This document shows, piece by piece, positions 14,006 to 25,132 of a stretch of 64,000 nt of DNA; position 1 is the first letter of the stretch, and every line of letters starts with the position of its first letter. The notes below the pieces were generated by a model. That model made no database searches. It was not told the origin of the DNA and worked only from the letters and a program-made list of their open reading frames with translations. The stretch is from Gonocerus acuteangulatus (taxonomy: Eukaryota > Arthropoda > Insecta > Hemiptera > Coreidae). Where the stretch lies: assembly GCA_946811695.1 (NCBI GenBank), contig OX328123.1:12793619-12857618 (forward strand), written 5' to 3'. Both the position numbers and the translations under genes were made by a program.

Positions 14006-17000
14006 TGGCTGTGATATTATTATTATAATTAAAAGTTAAGAGAGAAGACCAATCTGAAAGGTAGCTGACCACTTTGTGCAACAGCATTCTCCTAAACCAA
14101 TAATAGGCAATGATTTAAAATAATAATCATTTTTTTTATTATTTAAAGGTCAAAATATGTTTTCAAAGTTAAGATGATTCATTTTCTTCAATGTACAATA
14201 TTCAGATTTTATCAAAAATACATTTGTTTTTGTATTAACAAAGCAATTCTGAAAAAGTTACTTTGAGGAAACAGGAGTTTTATGTCAATACAATTACTAT
14301 TAAATCATATCTGAGTGGGGAAAGTCTTGTGCCTTGAAGTATATGTTATACGTAAATATTTAATTATTAATTTATAATTATTAAAGTTAATTTATCGTGT
14401 TGAAGCATTATATATGATTACCCTTGATTGAACTAGATGAAGGTGTGCAAATGTGTGGACGTGAATTACTCGGTCAGCATAGAATCACTGTTGGAACTCT
14501 TGGCTGCCTTGGTCTTCTTTATAATATGGGCTTTCCTAGAGGACATTTCACCCATGTTATTATTGACGAAGCTGGACAAGCTACAGAACCGGAGCTCCTT
14601 ATACCTATGGGTACTTCCTTTTTTTTTAATATATAATGTAGCTGTCATTGTAACATATAGATTGCGATATTTATAAAAAATAGCTAAAAGTCAACCTCAG
14701 CCATTCGCAGGTTTGTTTGATATTATGATTAAACAGTTCTTCATTGGGATTACATTATTTAATAGTAATTTTATTAAATTAATGGTTAATATGCAGATTA
14801 AATAGTGAATGAAGTAAATTGATTTGTCATTCTTGTGATGAAGGTATGTAGGTTTTATATTAAATACTTATTTTACAATATTAGGCAAAAATTAATTCTA
14901 AAATGATTGTGGGTTCGATTTCCTGATCATCATAACAATATTTTCTCAAATAATATATATATATATATACAAACAGGGTGTCCCAGTATATGTGTCCACC
15001 CCCTTTTCCTTCTAGAGTTGTTGGAATTTCAAAATGAAACTTGGTAGGTCATAGTTATGTTGCATGAGGTTTCTTTTGAAGGTTTAGTTGACTTTGTAAC
15101 ATTCTCCAGTTTTTCTCCAGCGCATCTAACTCTTGATTTTCCAATGGCGGCAGGTATTTTTTATGACGAATTCTGATAGAAAATTTAATTTTAAGACTAA
15201 TTTATTCCGAGACATCTTTTGATCCGACGCACCGCTTGCGCGTAAAATGCAAAAAACTGAAAAATATCGCCCTTTTGTAGACAAATTCCTATTTATCACT
15301 GAAACCAAGCCTTTTACGTAAAAACACCTCGATACAAACGTTGTAGCCTATTAATTTTCCTTTCAGGTGAACCAAGATCAAAGTTGTAGGTTTAATGTTT
15401 AACGGGATATTCTGATAATCTGAGCAACTTCAAAGGTGAATTTAAAAAAATGTACAAATAAAAAATTCCAATTTTTCAATATGGAATCCAAATCTGTGGA
15501 AAAAAGTGGCATGTCCCATTTGACAAATGAATTTCTGGCCTGAGTAGCCTGCTTCTGGTACAAAACAGAAGTGATTTTATTGAAAGGCTTTAGATCATAT
15601 CCCATTTACCTACAAAGATATCAGGTTCGGAAACGTAAAGAAAAATATCTAGCATTTGTCGAGTAGACAAGTGATTTTGTACTGCCATATAATGGTAAAC
15701 TTCTGATAGCACTTCTCTAAAAAATCACATATTAAATGGGAAAAATCATAAATATTATTTTTTTAAATTTTGGTTCCAGTTTTCCTTCATATGGAGTATG
15801 GGCAAGTGGTGTTAGCTGGAGATCCACTGCAACTTGGTCCAGTAGTAACTTCACGATTAGCTTCTCGATGTGGGTTACAAGATTCTCTTCTTGCAAGGTT
15901 GTTAAACAGGTGTGTTCTTACGTTTGTGCATATACATTTATATTACACGAGTTTATTGTCGTGCCAGGTTCTAAAAAATCAACATGAAGGACTTCTTTCC
16001 TGTCCCAAAAACCAGTCCCAATGAGCTTTCTTGCAGATAACATTTGCATGCACTTCCTTGGTGTTTTAGGGGAATTTGTGTGCCCCCATTCCATAAACTG
16101 CAATTTGATTTCACATTTGACGTGTTTCGCCCAAGTCTCCTGTAATAATCCGACCAAGTAGTGAGTCACCATCCTTTTCGAAACTGTCCAAAAATGTCGA
16201 TGAAGCAACAATAAACTGATTTTTTGACTTCAAGATTTTCGGTACTTATTTTGCACAACATTTTTGGTAACTTAACTTTTCAGTAACAACTTATTTATAA
16301 TTTATATACTTGAAGCAACAGCCAAGGCCTATTTTCCCATCTTTATATGTGTGTGTATGTGTGTGTGCGTGCGTGCGTGTGTGTATAGTTAGTTTAAATG
16401 TATGAATTCACCTCATATTTAAATTTATTTATTTCTTTATTTTATGCAGAGTTAATAATGATAACATTTTTAGAAGATTTGTGGATTAAAAAGGATTGAG
16501 CGAAAAAAAAGTATTTTAAAATGTATATCAAAATAATCACGACAATAGTTTAATAATTCTTTTTTCCCATAGGTTTCCCTATACACGTGATCCAAATGGA
16601 TTTCCGGATAGCTCAGGATACGACCCACGACTTGTTACAAAATTAGTGAACAATTATCGATCTCTTCCTACTATTCTGCGCCTTCCGAGCATGCTATTCT
16701 ATGACAATGACCTCATTCCAAATGTAAGTATTACAGAACAATATTGTTTTTTTTTTTTTTTTTAATTTTAGGTATATCTTTTTAAATATGTCAATCAGTG
16801 AAATACATGTAAGTGGGCCTATACAGTGAGTGAATTAATAAAAAATATCAGAGGTAAAAGTTGCAGTTAGTTTTTGGCAGTTCCAAAATAAAAATATGGA
16901 GGGAGGGAGGAACCGCGCTAAAAGCAAAAAAAAAAAAAAAAATAAAAAATACCAGACTTATGGTGACGATGCAAGATGAAAAAACAAAGAGAAAAAATCC

Positions 17001-20000
17001 TTTGGCTTATATCTCAAAAAATGTCTTTCAAAAGGCCTATATAAAAATCATAAAAAGTATATGTTTTAATGTTCCGCCCCCTCTGCTTGAAGCGCTTAGA
17101 ATATAAAATAAAACTTTTTGTGAAGAAATTGACGTTCTTCATTTCTTCTGAAGATCTTCCTTCTCTGCCGCCGGTTGTGTACTTTGAGTCATTATTAATC
17201 TCAAATGGTGCTATGCTATAACAGGGTGTCTACAGTCCGAAAATCATGAAAATGTCACAAAATTGAAAGTAGAGCACAAACAAGTCATGAATTTTGAAAC
17301 CACGTCACAAAATTTCTGTTTTACCGGAGTTTAACGTAATCCACGGACTTCCGCCCATTCATAATTGTTGCAATTTTCTCTGTTAGATATCTTTGTTGTT
17401 GCATTTACACATCAATTATACATTATATACATATCATCGTTACAAATGCAAAGTATCGAATGTGAAAATTACTACGTTTCAGAGTGAAACAATTTTTATT
17501 CATTACTTTGCTTTTGGATAGTAAAATAGTCGGCAGATTCGCCCTTTTGACAGTGGTTACTTTCCCTTTGAAGGAGTGAACTTAGATTCGAGATTTTGCC
17601 GTCCATCAGCAATCAATATAGATTGAATATGAAAAATGTGTGTTTTTCACATTCGACACTTTGCATTTGTATCGACGATATATGCAGACTTAAATATTGA
17701 AATTCTGTACAATGACAATAAATATTTAGATAGCAATATTTTGAATTCTGCTACCATCGTTCAATATTTTTGAGGCTGCTAATTCCATAATCATTCTAAA
17801 ATTTTTAGAATCATCATTTCTCCTCTTTTAAAATTAATGTAACTATCCTTTTGTACATTTTATACAGTTTTATTAATTGTTTTAAATGTATGTAAAATTA
17901 TTATTTTATTTATTTATTTAAATGTGAATGTCCATTTATTATTGACTACGAATTTTAGGACAGGTTATCTATAGGTTATCACCCTTTTCTAGTTAGGTTA
18001 GGGCTGATCCCCTTTCTTTTTTTAAAGAAGAGCAGCCACCTGGCCTCCAAAATTTATAATCTAATAGTTAAGGCTTTTTCTTTTTAAGTGAAATTATTTT
18101 CTGTTTAATGGGCATGAAATTTGCTTTTCAAATCACGAAAAAGTCCTGACATTGGCTTTCAAAAAAGTAGTAGACACCATGTATAAATTAATGAGTGTGC
18201 ATTATGTTTTTAATTATTTTTACCAAACAGATGCCATTTTTCTCATTCTCTATTAGATTTCTGAGGAAACTAGTGAAGAAGCTGTTTACTTGCGAGCTTT
18301 GGGTCCCCTCCTTCCATTTAAAACGAAGAGGCCAGTTGCTCCCGCACTTCTGTTCCATGGTGTCCGTGGAACAAATCTTCAAGAAACAGAATCTCACTCT
18401 TGGTACAATCCACAAGAAGTTTACCAAGCATTTGTTTATTTAAACACGCTCTACAGGGCTGGTCTGAAGCCTGAACAAGTGGGAATTATAACTCCCTATC
18501 AACTTCAGGTAAGTTTTATTTTGAGCTGTATCTTAGAAATTGTTTTGTCTGCTGTTAATTGTGTGCTAATGAGCAACACACTACGTGAAGCTGTAAAACT
18601 GATTATGTGCCATTTAGAACTAGAGAAGCTTTGAGAGGTCAATCAAGCGAGATAGCGTTTGTCTAATGTTTATCAATACTTAGCCAAAGTTAACGCTAAA
18701 AACGTTTTCGTTATAGGAAATGTGTTGAATATTTTCAATGTACAGACAAACAATTTTTAATTATTTAAAGTTTTTTTTTTGTTTTTAATGGTGCATCAAC
18801 TTAGCGCCGATTATTTAAAGTTAACGCTAAAAACGTTTTCAGTATAGGAAATGTGTTGAATATGTTCAATGTACAGACAAACACTTTTTAATTATTTGGA
18901 TGTAAGTAATTATAGCACTTACAATTACTTATTTATTTTTCAGTTTTTAAAACCTGTATTAGAACTGTTCTTTCTATTTAAGAATTAAGAATTTGTTGAT
19001 GACTATCATTCCATTTATTTTTGATTCTAGTCAAACAAAATTCGCTTCATGCTGGAAAAAGTAAATGTGGAACCTCCTAAAGTGGGCTCTGTCGAGGAAT
19101 TCCAAGGACAGGAGAAGATGGCTATAATAGTTAGTGTTGTCCGAAGCAGTCCAGAGCTTATTAGTTACGATATGCAGCGAGCTCTTGGTTTTGTTGCAAA
19201 TGCTCGACGGCTTAATGTAGCTCTCTCTAGGGCCAGAGCCATACTTATTATTTTAGGTACATATGTTTTTTTTTTTTTTTTTATTTAAATGATTAGTACT
19301 CAAGAATTTAGATCGAGAAAAGTAGAGAAATAAAGGTAAAATCATTAGCAAATTAATTTTTTCCTTAATAAGTTACCAAAAAGAAGTTTTTGTGTAATAA
19401 TAATAAACTAATGAAATATATTATTAATAACTAAAGCCAATAAGTTTCATATCCTCCCTAATCCGTGACTATGGATGCAACTCCGGCGGAGTTAAAGACT
19501 TTTTTTTTTTATTTACTTCTGATTAACTGATACGGCCAAAAACTTCATTCAAATACCCTCTAGTGAAACACAGGAATCCTAGAAGTACGCTTACCTAACA
19601 CTAGATAGCTCTAAAGTCGAGAAATGAGAAAAGAAAGAATGCAAGAGATTTCTCAACTGCTGTACAACTCAAAGGTGCGTGGGTCTCGTCTTTCATCTGA
19701 CTTGTACACAAGTCAACGATACACAGGACCCAGCCGCTCTCAACTGCTGCAGCAGTCATCAGTAGAGATAAGGTTAACATAAGGATGTAGAAAAATATTT
19801 TTTTCAGATTGAAAATGGTCTAAATTAAATTTTAAATTCTATATATTTTATTTATTAGGAATGACAACACATTTATTTTGCCTAAGTATTAGTTGATCTG
19901 AAGGTGACCTCAAATAAACCTGGTAAAATCAGCACAGATCCAATCTATTAGCCTATTTTGAATTAAATTTGATCAAATTTATTCATAAAACATATACTTA

Positions 20001-20169
20001 AATTTGATGTCGCTTTTAACTTTATAGATAAAAACATCTTTTATCTCTTTTTTCAGGTAATCCTCATTTACTGTATTTAGACATGCATTGGAGAAGTGTT
20101 CTAAGGCATTGTGTTAAAAATAGTTTTTACACTGGCTGTGACTTGCCTCTCGACTTCACTTTGGAGTAA
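3050..20169 (+). CDS. armi: Armitage/MOV10L1-type RNA helicase, 5'-incomplete, 14 exons
   Basis: UPF1-like superfamily-1 RNA helicase. In insects Armitage acts in cytoplasmic piRNA biogenesis with Piwi proteins. Exons read from sequence, with matching splice phases throughout: 3050-3187, 4016-4145, 4844-4982, 5378-5619, 7553-7726, 9765-9925, 11328-11492, 12208-12413, 14437-14610, 15780-15909, 16573-16723, 18257-18508, 19031-19256, 20057-20169 (stop TAA). They sum to 2401 nt, about 800 codons. Walker A GPPGTGKT lies in exon 7 (around residue 358), ATPSNSAAD in exon 8, Walker [13 protein letters not shown] in exon 9, [10 protein letters not shown] in exon 10, NNYRSLPTI in exon 11, [11 protein letters not shown] and [10 protein letters not shown] in exon 13. 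Exon 2 carries the MOV10-family segment [10 protein letters not shown]. Exons 5-6 form a charged R/N/Y/G-rich linker before the helicase core. MOV10 proteins are about 1000 residues and Armitage longer, so 200-400 N-terminal residues are missing, probably upstream of the window. Exon 5 has a weak acceptor (alternative near 7532). MOV10 rather than Armitage cannot be fully excluded. Confidence 0.93.
3694..3905 (+). repeat. tRNA-derived SINE in a helicase intron
   Basis: Begins with CCCTTGGTCTAGTGGCTATC (A box) and has GGGGGTTCAAGTCACTCC (B box) at about 3747. The ends of the tRNA-like part do not pair as an acceptor stem, so this is a SINE and not a tRNA gene. The tail runs to about 3905. Confidence 0.7.
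4401..4821. mobile_element. 421-bp terminal-inverted-repeat element in a helicase intron
   Basis: Ends are CAGGACCTTGGAAGAGAAAG and its inverse CTTTCTCTTCCAAGGTCCTG. A second copy, in inverted orientation, lies at about 50746-51161. No coding content; superfamily unassigned. Confidence 0.75.
5920..6480 (+). pseudogene. Decayed LINE RNase H domain
   Basis: In the 5620-7552 intron of the helicase. Broken frames contain [19 protein letters not shown], then [15 protein letters not shown] and [16 protein letters not shown]. This is the order of a retrotransposon ribonuclease H (first Asp replaced by Gly in FTGG, then the Glu and SDS motifs). Stops and frameshifts make it nonfunctional. Confidence 0.7.
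6518..7260 (+). mobile_element. piggyBac-like nonautonomous element, copy A
   Basis: Starts with TTAA then CCCTTTCGATGCTCTGAACG and has three copies of the CACGAGTTAACTCGTG-type palindrome at 6535-6632. Near 7040-7130 a broken frame reads [19 protein letters not shown], resembling the acidic N terminus of piggyBac transposases. The right end is truncated compared with copy B at 22290. Confidence 0.65.
8335..8550 (-). repeat. tRNA-derived SINE, minus strand
   Basis: On the minus strand a tRNA-like head (GGTGGCCGTGAGTGTTAAGG, then a B box GTGGGTGCGATTCCCAC) is followed by a body seen again at 17930-18045 and 20630-20800. The near-identical flanks TTAAGAAAGT and TTAAGGAAGT look like a target-site duplication. 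Confidence 0.7.
9110..9454. repeat. Truncated copy of the CAGGGTGTCTAC terminal-repeat family
   Basis: Ends with AGTACTAGACACCCTG and shares internal sequence with the fuller copy at 17222-18181. The left end is not recognisable. Confidence 0.55.
10029..10813 (+). mobile_element. Helitron-like element with 124-bp tandem repeats
   Basis: Begins TCTATATATATA directly after A and ends AACAGCTAG directly before T, the A|TC...CTAG|T pattern of Helitrons. Five units with an exact spacing of 124 bases (cores at 10171, 10295, 10419, 10543, 10667) fill 10050-10670. There is no coding capacity. It lies in the 9926-11327 intron. Confidence 0.65.
10960..11215. repeat. Interspersed repeat shared with 21735-21990
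   Basis: TTTAAATTGTTTTCAGCCTT and the following 230 bases match the right half of the inverted repeat at 21478-21990. It lies in the same helicase intron as the Helitron-like element. Confidence 0.5.
12565..13180 (+). pseudogene. Tigger/pogo (DDE_1) transposase remnant in a helicase intron
   Basis: Frames contain [20 protein letters not shown] (12 kb region start), then [20 protein letters not shown] at about 12848 and [20 protein letters not shown] near 12925. These carry the second and third acidic positions of the DDE_1 family used by Tigger elements. The part between the two segments is deleted and frames are broken. Flanking noncoding sequence resembles 56934-57790. Confidence 0.8.
13341..13957. 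mobile_element. Inverted-repeat element bounded by T-runs
   Basis: About 80 bases at 13350-13430 recur inverted at 13880-13957, with the shared core GGGGTCGCTGAATCCGAA. T-runs of about 50 bases adjoin both sides (13179-13230, 13958-14004). The same core appears in the fold-back element at 51424-51995. Confidence 0.6.
14975..15720. repeat. Unclassified repeat-like stretch in a helicase intron
   Basis: Begins with CAGGGTGTCCCAGTATATGT, a style of terminus common in insect DNA transposons. No matching right end or coding segment was recognised. Confidence 0.3.
15960..16205 (-). pseudogene. mariner transposase fragment
   Basis: The minus-strand frame contains [20 protein letters not shown], then [20 protein letters not shown] and VDFLEPGTT. 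This is the order of mariner transposases around the first and second catalytic aspartates (…FWD…). Just upstream the expected TGDETW region has a frameshift. It lies in the 15910-16572 intron in the opposite orientation to the helicase. Confidence 0.8.
17222..18181. mobile_element. CAGGGTGTCTAC terminal-repeat element, with nested SINE piece
   Basis: Ends CAGGGTGTCTAC and GTAGACACCATG are flanked by TATAA at 17217-17221 and 18182-18186, a 5-bp target duplication. The minus-strand SINE body recurs at 17930-18045 inside it. Other members lie at 9110, 25579, 41766 and 50497. No transposase. Confidence 0.7.
18682..18897. repeat. Tandem duplication of about 100 bases
   Basis: AGTTAACGCTAAAAACGTTT and the next ~90 bases occur twice, near 18689 and 18820, with small differences. 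Confidence 0.6.
19440..19760. repeat. Interspersed repeat with inverted relative at 43240-43510
   Basis: Shared pieces include AGCCGCTCTCAACTGCTG and CTTCATTCAAATA, reversed at the VPS28 3' flank. It lies in the last helicase intron. Confidence 0.45.
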
Positions 20170-20629
20170 CTGAATTATAATTCATTTTTTGAAAAAAATG
20201 ATTTTATCTGTGCCACATATTTATTTTAATTTTATATATTTTATTATATTATAAAAGTTATCAAAAGCACTTGTATTTATTGTGTTATCCCTTTGTCCAT
20301 GATAATATACAATTCTTTTATTCTTACCTTATTACAAGAAATATAATAGTCAAGGATTTATCCCAATTATTCTACATGTTGAAGGAAATAGTTTAAGCAG
20401 TAAGACATATCGACCCCTAAGGATCGATGACGACCTACAAGGAGTGAAAAAATGAATTAGGGTTCCGTTATATGTAAACGGGCGTCGGCAATATTAGGTC
20501 TTATTTAAGCAGTCTGTGATTAACGAAGAACTTAAGGGGTAAAGTATAAATCTGGATATCAGCTCTTCGGCTTCAAAATGATATAACTGTGACAGTCCCT
20601 AATATGGGATGAATACATCCCATATTATT

Positions 20630-20800
20630 TATTCATTTAAATTTTAACGTCCATTATTATTGACTACGAATTTTAGGATGGGTTATCTATAGGTTACCAC
20701 CCTTTCCTAGCCAGGATAGGGCTGATGCCTTTTCCTTTTTCTAAAGAAAAGCCACCACCAGATAGTGGGAATCGAACCCACAACCCATCCCAAATTATGG
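20630..20800 (-). repeat. 5'-truncated minus-strand SINE
   Basis: Same family as 8335-8550: the B-box part GGTTGTGGGTTCGATTCCCA (reading minus) and the shared body are present. It sits about 460 bases after the helicase stop codon. Confidence 0.65.
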
Positions 20801-21477
20801 ACTTTCACGAGAAAATTATTAATTGGTTTTAGCGCGTTTCCTCCATAGGGAGGAAACACGCTTATGAGGTTAACTTTATGATGCAATCCACAATGCCGAC
20901 TAGAAAATTTTACATGAGAAAAGTGGATAATATTAGTTTTTAAGTTTGGTTACTTACAATTGTTGCATTCAATTGAAATATTTTCTACATGTTTGTAATT
21001 CATCTAAACTAAGATGTTTAAATTTCGGTTACATTTAGAGTTAAGGAAGTACTCGAACAAAAAATATGTTATTAATAGACATGAAAAGTTTTGGGATCTT
21101 CGTAAATTTTCATGATATTTTAGAAAATCGTGGAAGGTGGCCTTTTGAAAGCTTACTAAATTCTCTACCAAGTAGGTTCTCCGGCAATTTTTGATGGGGC
21201 GATGTCAATCGGAAAAATAAATGCTTAAAAACTTCGAAAGTGTTAGTTTTGTTCTTTTTATGGGTTTATGTCTCTGTTTAACTTACTTTTTATTGGTTGA
21301 TTTTTGTTATAAATTACATTTAACAGTAAAATGAGTATTTTAGTAAAACAAGGCAAGAAAATTATTGCCTGACCAGATAAACCTAGGAGTTATAGCATAT
21401 CTGGACGGGAATTTCTCCCTGCCCTCTCCCTTCTGTTCCGCGATTTGCAAAACCTTTTAATGATCATACACTTAAGT

Positions 21478-21990
21478 GAATCACTATAAAAACTGATTAT
21501 GTCTCGCTTAGGAGAAGGAAAGGCTTTAAGAGGCCAGGCAAGGGAGATAATGTGTATAATGTTTATCAATACTTAGCCAGAGCTAAGGCTGAAAACAATT
21601 TAAGCTATAATGTTTTCAATTCCACAAGCGAAGCAACTGGGGTAACGGTTTTATACTGATGAGGCTGTAAAAGGGATTTCATCCCGCTTCTTCTCGAGAA
21701 CATAGGCCCGTCCATTCCCTCCATCTATTTGAACAGGCTATAGTTTAAATTGTTTTCAGCCTTAACTTTGGCTAAATATTGATAAACATTATCTCCCTTG
21801 CCTGACCTCTTAAATCCATCCTGGTCCTAAACGAAACATGATCAGTTTTTATTGAGTTCCATGGAGCGTGTTGTTCATTGAAATAGTAATGCAAATGGCG
21901 GAACCATCGGGAATATTTCCCTCAAAATTTTGCGCATTTGGGACTTGAACTATTCCATCTAACTGAACGGGCTATAGAAACGTATTGGTA
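21478..21990. repeat. Inverted-repeat element
   Basis: Arms of about 130 bases at 21478-21610 and 21735-21865 are inverted copies, e.g. AATGTTTATCAATACTTAGC against its complement. Related single arms occur at 10960 and 18590. Confidence 0.6.
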
Positions 21991-22350
21991 ACAGTGTTGA
22001 GCGAACTTTGAGAAGGCGGGGAGCTATTTCCACTTAGGATACTATCAGTTTCCTGTTGTGGCGCCTTAAATCTTCACATGAGATTTTATTTTATATGTTT
22101 AAGGAATGATCAAAACCTACCAAGAAGTACTTTTATTCCTTTACTAATGGCACTAGTCTATATTCATGGAACTGCGCTAAGATGACGCTGTTCTTGTGAG
22201 TCGAACTTTTCCATTCTCGTACCTTGTAGAAAGAGGTTTCCAATCTTCAAAAAACATAAACAAACTTGGCATTACTAACTGAGATTTAACCCTTTCGTTG
22301 CTCTGAACGAATTAACTCGTGTTCGACTTGCAGTACCCCAGACGCTCCAC

Positions 22351-22895
22351 ACGAGTTAACTCGTGGTCCACTGTCAGTACCCCTCATGCTCCACACGAGT
22401 TAACTCGTGGTCCACTGTCAGTACCCCTCATGCTCCACACGAGTTAACTCGTGGTCCACTGTCAGTACCCCTCATGCTCCACACGAGTTAACTCGTGGTC
22501 CACTGTCAGTACCCCTCATGCTCCACACGAGTTAACTCGTGGTCCACTGTCAGTACCCCTCATGCTCCACACGAGTTAACTCGTGGTCCACTGTCAGTAC
22601 CCCTCATGCTCCACACGAGTTAACTCGTGGTCCACTGTCAGTACCCCTCATGCTCCACACGAGTTAACTCGTGGTCCACTGTCAGTACCCCTCATGCTCC
22701 ACACGAGTTAACTCGTGGTCCACTGTCAGTACCCCTCATGCTCCACACGAGTTAACTCGTGGTCCACTGTCAGTACCCCTCATGCTCCACACGAGTTAAC
22801 TCGTGGTCCACTGTCAGTACCCCTCATGCTCCACATGAGTTAACTCGTGGTCCACTGTCAGTACCCCTCATGCTCCACACGAGTTAACTCGTGGC
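22351..22895. repeat. 44-bp tandem satellite with palindromic core, 13 regular units
   Basis: The perfect 16-base palindrome CACGAGTTAACTCGTG recurs every 44 bases exactly from 22351 to 22879; one unit has CATGAG. A degenerate extra copy lies at about 22308. Between palindromes the unit carries GTCCACTGTCAGTACCCC. Copies A and C of the same element have only three and two palindromes. Confidence 0.95.
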
Positions 22896-23531
22896 ACGTA
22901 ATAGCCTTGAATGTAGCTTCTCATAATAAAATAATACATTACATTTTCTGTGCATTTTTAGAATCTGTAATGACTAATAATTTTTCTCTTAAGGTTAATG
23001 TAACGAAATCTTTATATCTGAATTATCTTTTAATTGCTAGCTGTGTTGATTTTATTATTTACGAATAGAGCTTCACCCAATTCTTCAAATAAATAATTTT
23101 CGATTTCATCAAATCTTATTCGTATATTAATTGAATTTATGCATTGTGCAAGTATATTAATATCTATTAAAAAAAAAAAAAAAAAATATAAAGTCCTACA
23201 ATCAACATTGTTATGGATAATTGTTGGAGGTTGAAGCTGGTGTGCTTGGCCGCCTATTTGCAGGGTAGGGTCATGTCATACTGAGATTTTTCTCTTCAGC
23301 CGTATTGTTGCTGCTTATATTTTTCAGTCACAATGTGGATCTTGTTTAGTACGGTCGGTATAAATAGCATCCTTAGATATGAGTGACAATGTACCTCGCT
23401 TTCGGTCTGACAAAGAAGAGATAAGGCAAGTGCTCCAGGAGAACACAGACGAAGATTTTGGAAATATTTCTTCGGATTCATTTCCATAATAGAAAATTTA
23501 TTTTAGTTTAGAATAAAATTACAAATATAGA

Positions 23532-24053
23532 CAGTCCAGGCAACGAATGCTTAAAACAGGTGGAACTTTTTGGAAGACAATTTTTAACTTCATAACTTTG
23601 TTTCAGCTAGTTAGGAGGTCAACATATTAAAAGTCCTCGCCCGTAGCCTTTGTGCCAGGGGGAGGAGGGGGGTTTAGAAGGTCCCATTTTTCGGGTTTTC
23701 ACTTATATCTCGGAAACCCTGCGTCCTAGCGACATGACTATTCAATAACAAATGAAAGCTGATTAAATTTCCTACGTAAAATGGGGGAAAAATATGCGGC
23801 AAAACTGTTTTTCCCCAAAATGACAGACTTTCAAGAGCGGATATTTCGAAAACTAAAGATATCTCGAAAAACTTTATTGATTAGAACTTGTAGGAAATTT
23901 AATCAGCTTTCATTTGTTATAGAATAGTCATGTCGCTAGGACGCAGGGTTTCCGAGATATAAGTGAAAACCCGAAAAATGGGACCTCCTATCCATCCCAA
24001 ACAAAGTTACGAAGTCAAAAATTTCCATCTATAACTGTTTGTTGACTGGACTG
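23532..24053. mobile_element. Fold-back MITE nested in the piggyBac-like element
   Basis: Ends CAGTCCAGGCAAC and GTTGACTGGACTG. Internal arms are long inverted copies (about 23680-23810 and 23890-23990, e.g. GCGACATGACTATTC). Copies A and C lack the insertion at the corresponding position. Confidence 0.75.
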
Positions 24054-24242
24054 AAAGGACATTTGACATTATATGTTAATAATTACAAATATATAACAAG
24101 AGGATGCTGAGTAAGACGAAATAGTTGAACGATAGTGAGGTAGAGATGAGGAGAGATTGGCGATCGTACGGGGGGAGTTGAACGCATAAGCATCGAGCGT
24201 ACTGGGCGCTGCAAGTCATTTCATTCGTCAGTAATGAAAGGG

Positions 24243-25132
24243 CTAAGATTAAACCTAACTTACTGTACGCCGAATTTTCAAAATGTATTATCAAAGCATT
24301 AGGATTGGGTTCAGCCAGCCTACTAAAAAGGGTTTAATTTTATCGCGGTTCCTCCCTCCCCAAGGAATGATCAACACCTACCAATACCTTCTCCTATTCC
24401 TTAACTAATCGGACAAGGGATAAGAATGAAACCGCACTAAGATGACACAGTTCCTACGAGTCGGACTTTTATTTTGTTGTGTTTTCTTCTGTATATAAAT
24501 TAGTATTAACACTGTCCTTGTTTTAAAGCCCTAATGAAGGCTTGAATTACGAGCCGAAATGTCGGCAAAAAATAAAACACATTTTCCAAATCTACCTTCG
24601 CACTCCCAACGGTGAACGATCTCCTCTCCCAAAAGCTTCATATGAAAGTTAATGATAGGACAAAGGAGGAAACAAATCATAAAAACTTCATTTCAAAAAT
24701 ATATTTAACAAGTACATTAAATAAAAAATATACAAACATATGTACATAACAGTCATAAAATATTAGGAATGTATAATAAAATATAGTATGTATGAAAGTA
24801 TAAAAACAACTTATAAGTCTTTAGAATAGCGATATCTATAGAATAATTAACAGTAAGTATAAAAACTATAGTAAAACCTTTGCATAAATATATTATCCTT
24901 TATTTCTTGATCGTTTTCAAAAGAGAGCAATGGACTTACAAGTAATTGCACCATATTCAATGTTATAATAGTAATAATAATACTGAATAATTCATGTAAT
25001 AGAGTAAAAAATAAATGAATAATTACAAAAAAAAATAAAACAGCATTATATTCAGTAATAACTTAGCTTCTGCAATACCACTTTGTATTTTGTTTATTTT
25101 AAACACAATTTATCTAATTAAATAAGGCCTCT
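24243..25132. other. Intergenic repeat-derived DNA, no gene seen
   Basis: 24350-24470 resembles stretches near 22080-22220. A hammerhead-like motif lies at 24531-24563. The rest is AT-rich without recognised content. Confidence 0.4.
24531..24563 (+). ncRNA. Hammerhead-like motif (degenerate)
   Basis: CTAATGA, one extra base, stem GGCT/AGCC, then GAAATGTC. The flanks GCC and GGC can form a 3-bp helix I. The conserved G5 of the core is A here, so activity is unlikely. Confidence 0.35.

Larger units (their letters stand above)
22290..24242 (+). mobile_element. piggyBac-like nonautonomous element, copy B
   Basis: TTAA at 22286-22289 precedes CCCTTTCGTTGCTCTGAACG; the right end is TCAGTAATGAAAGGG followed by CTAA. 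A short frame at 23380-23487 reads MSDNVPRFRSDKEEIRQVL then QENTDEDFGNISSDSF and stops, resembling the N terminus of piggyBac transposases. It contains the 44-bp satellite and a nested fold-back insertion. Copies A (6518) and C (25903) share ends and body. Confidence 0.75.
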
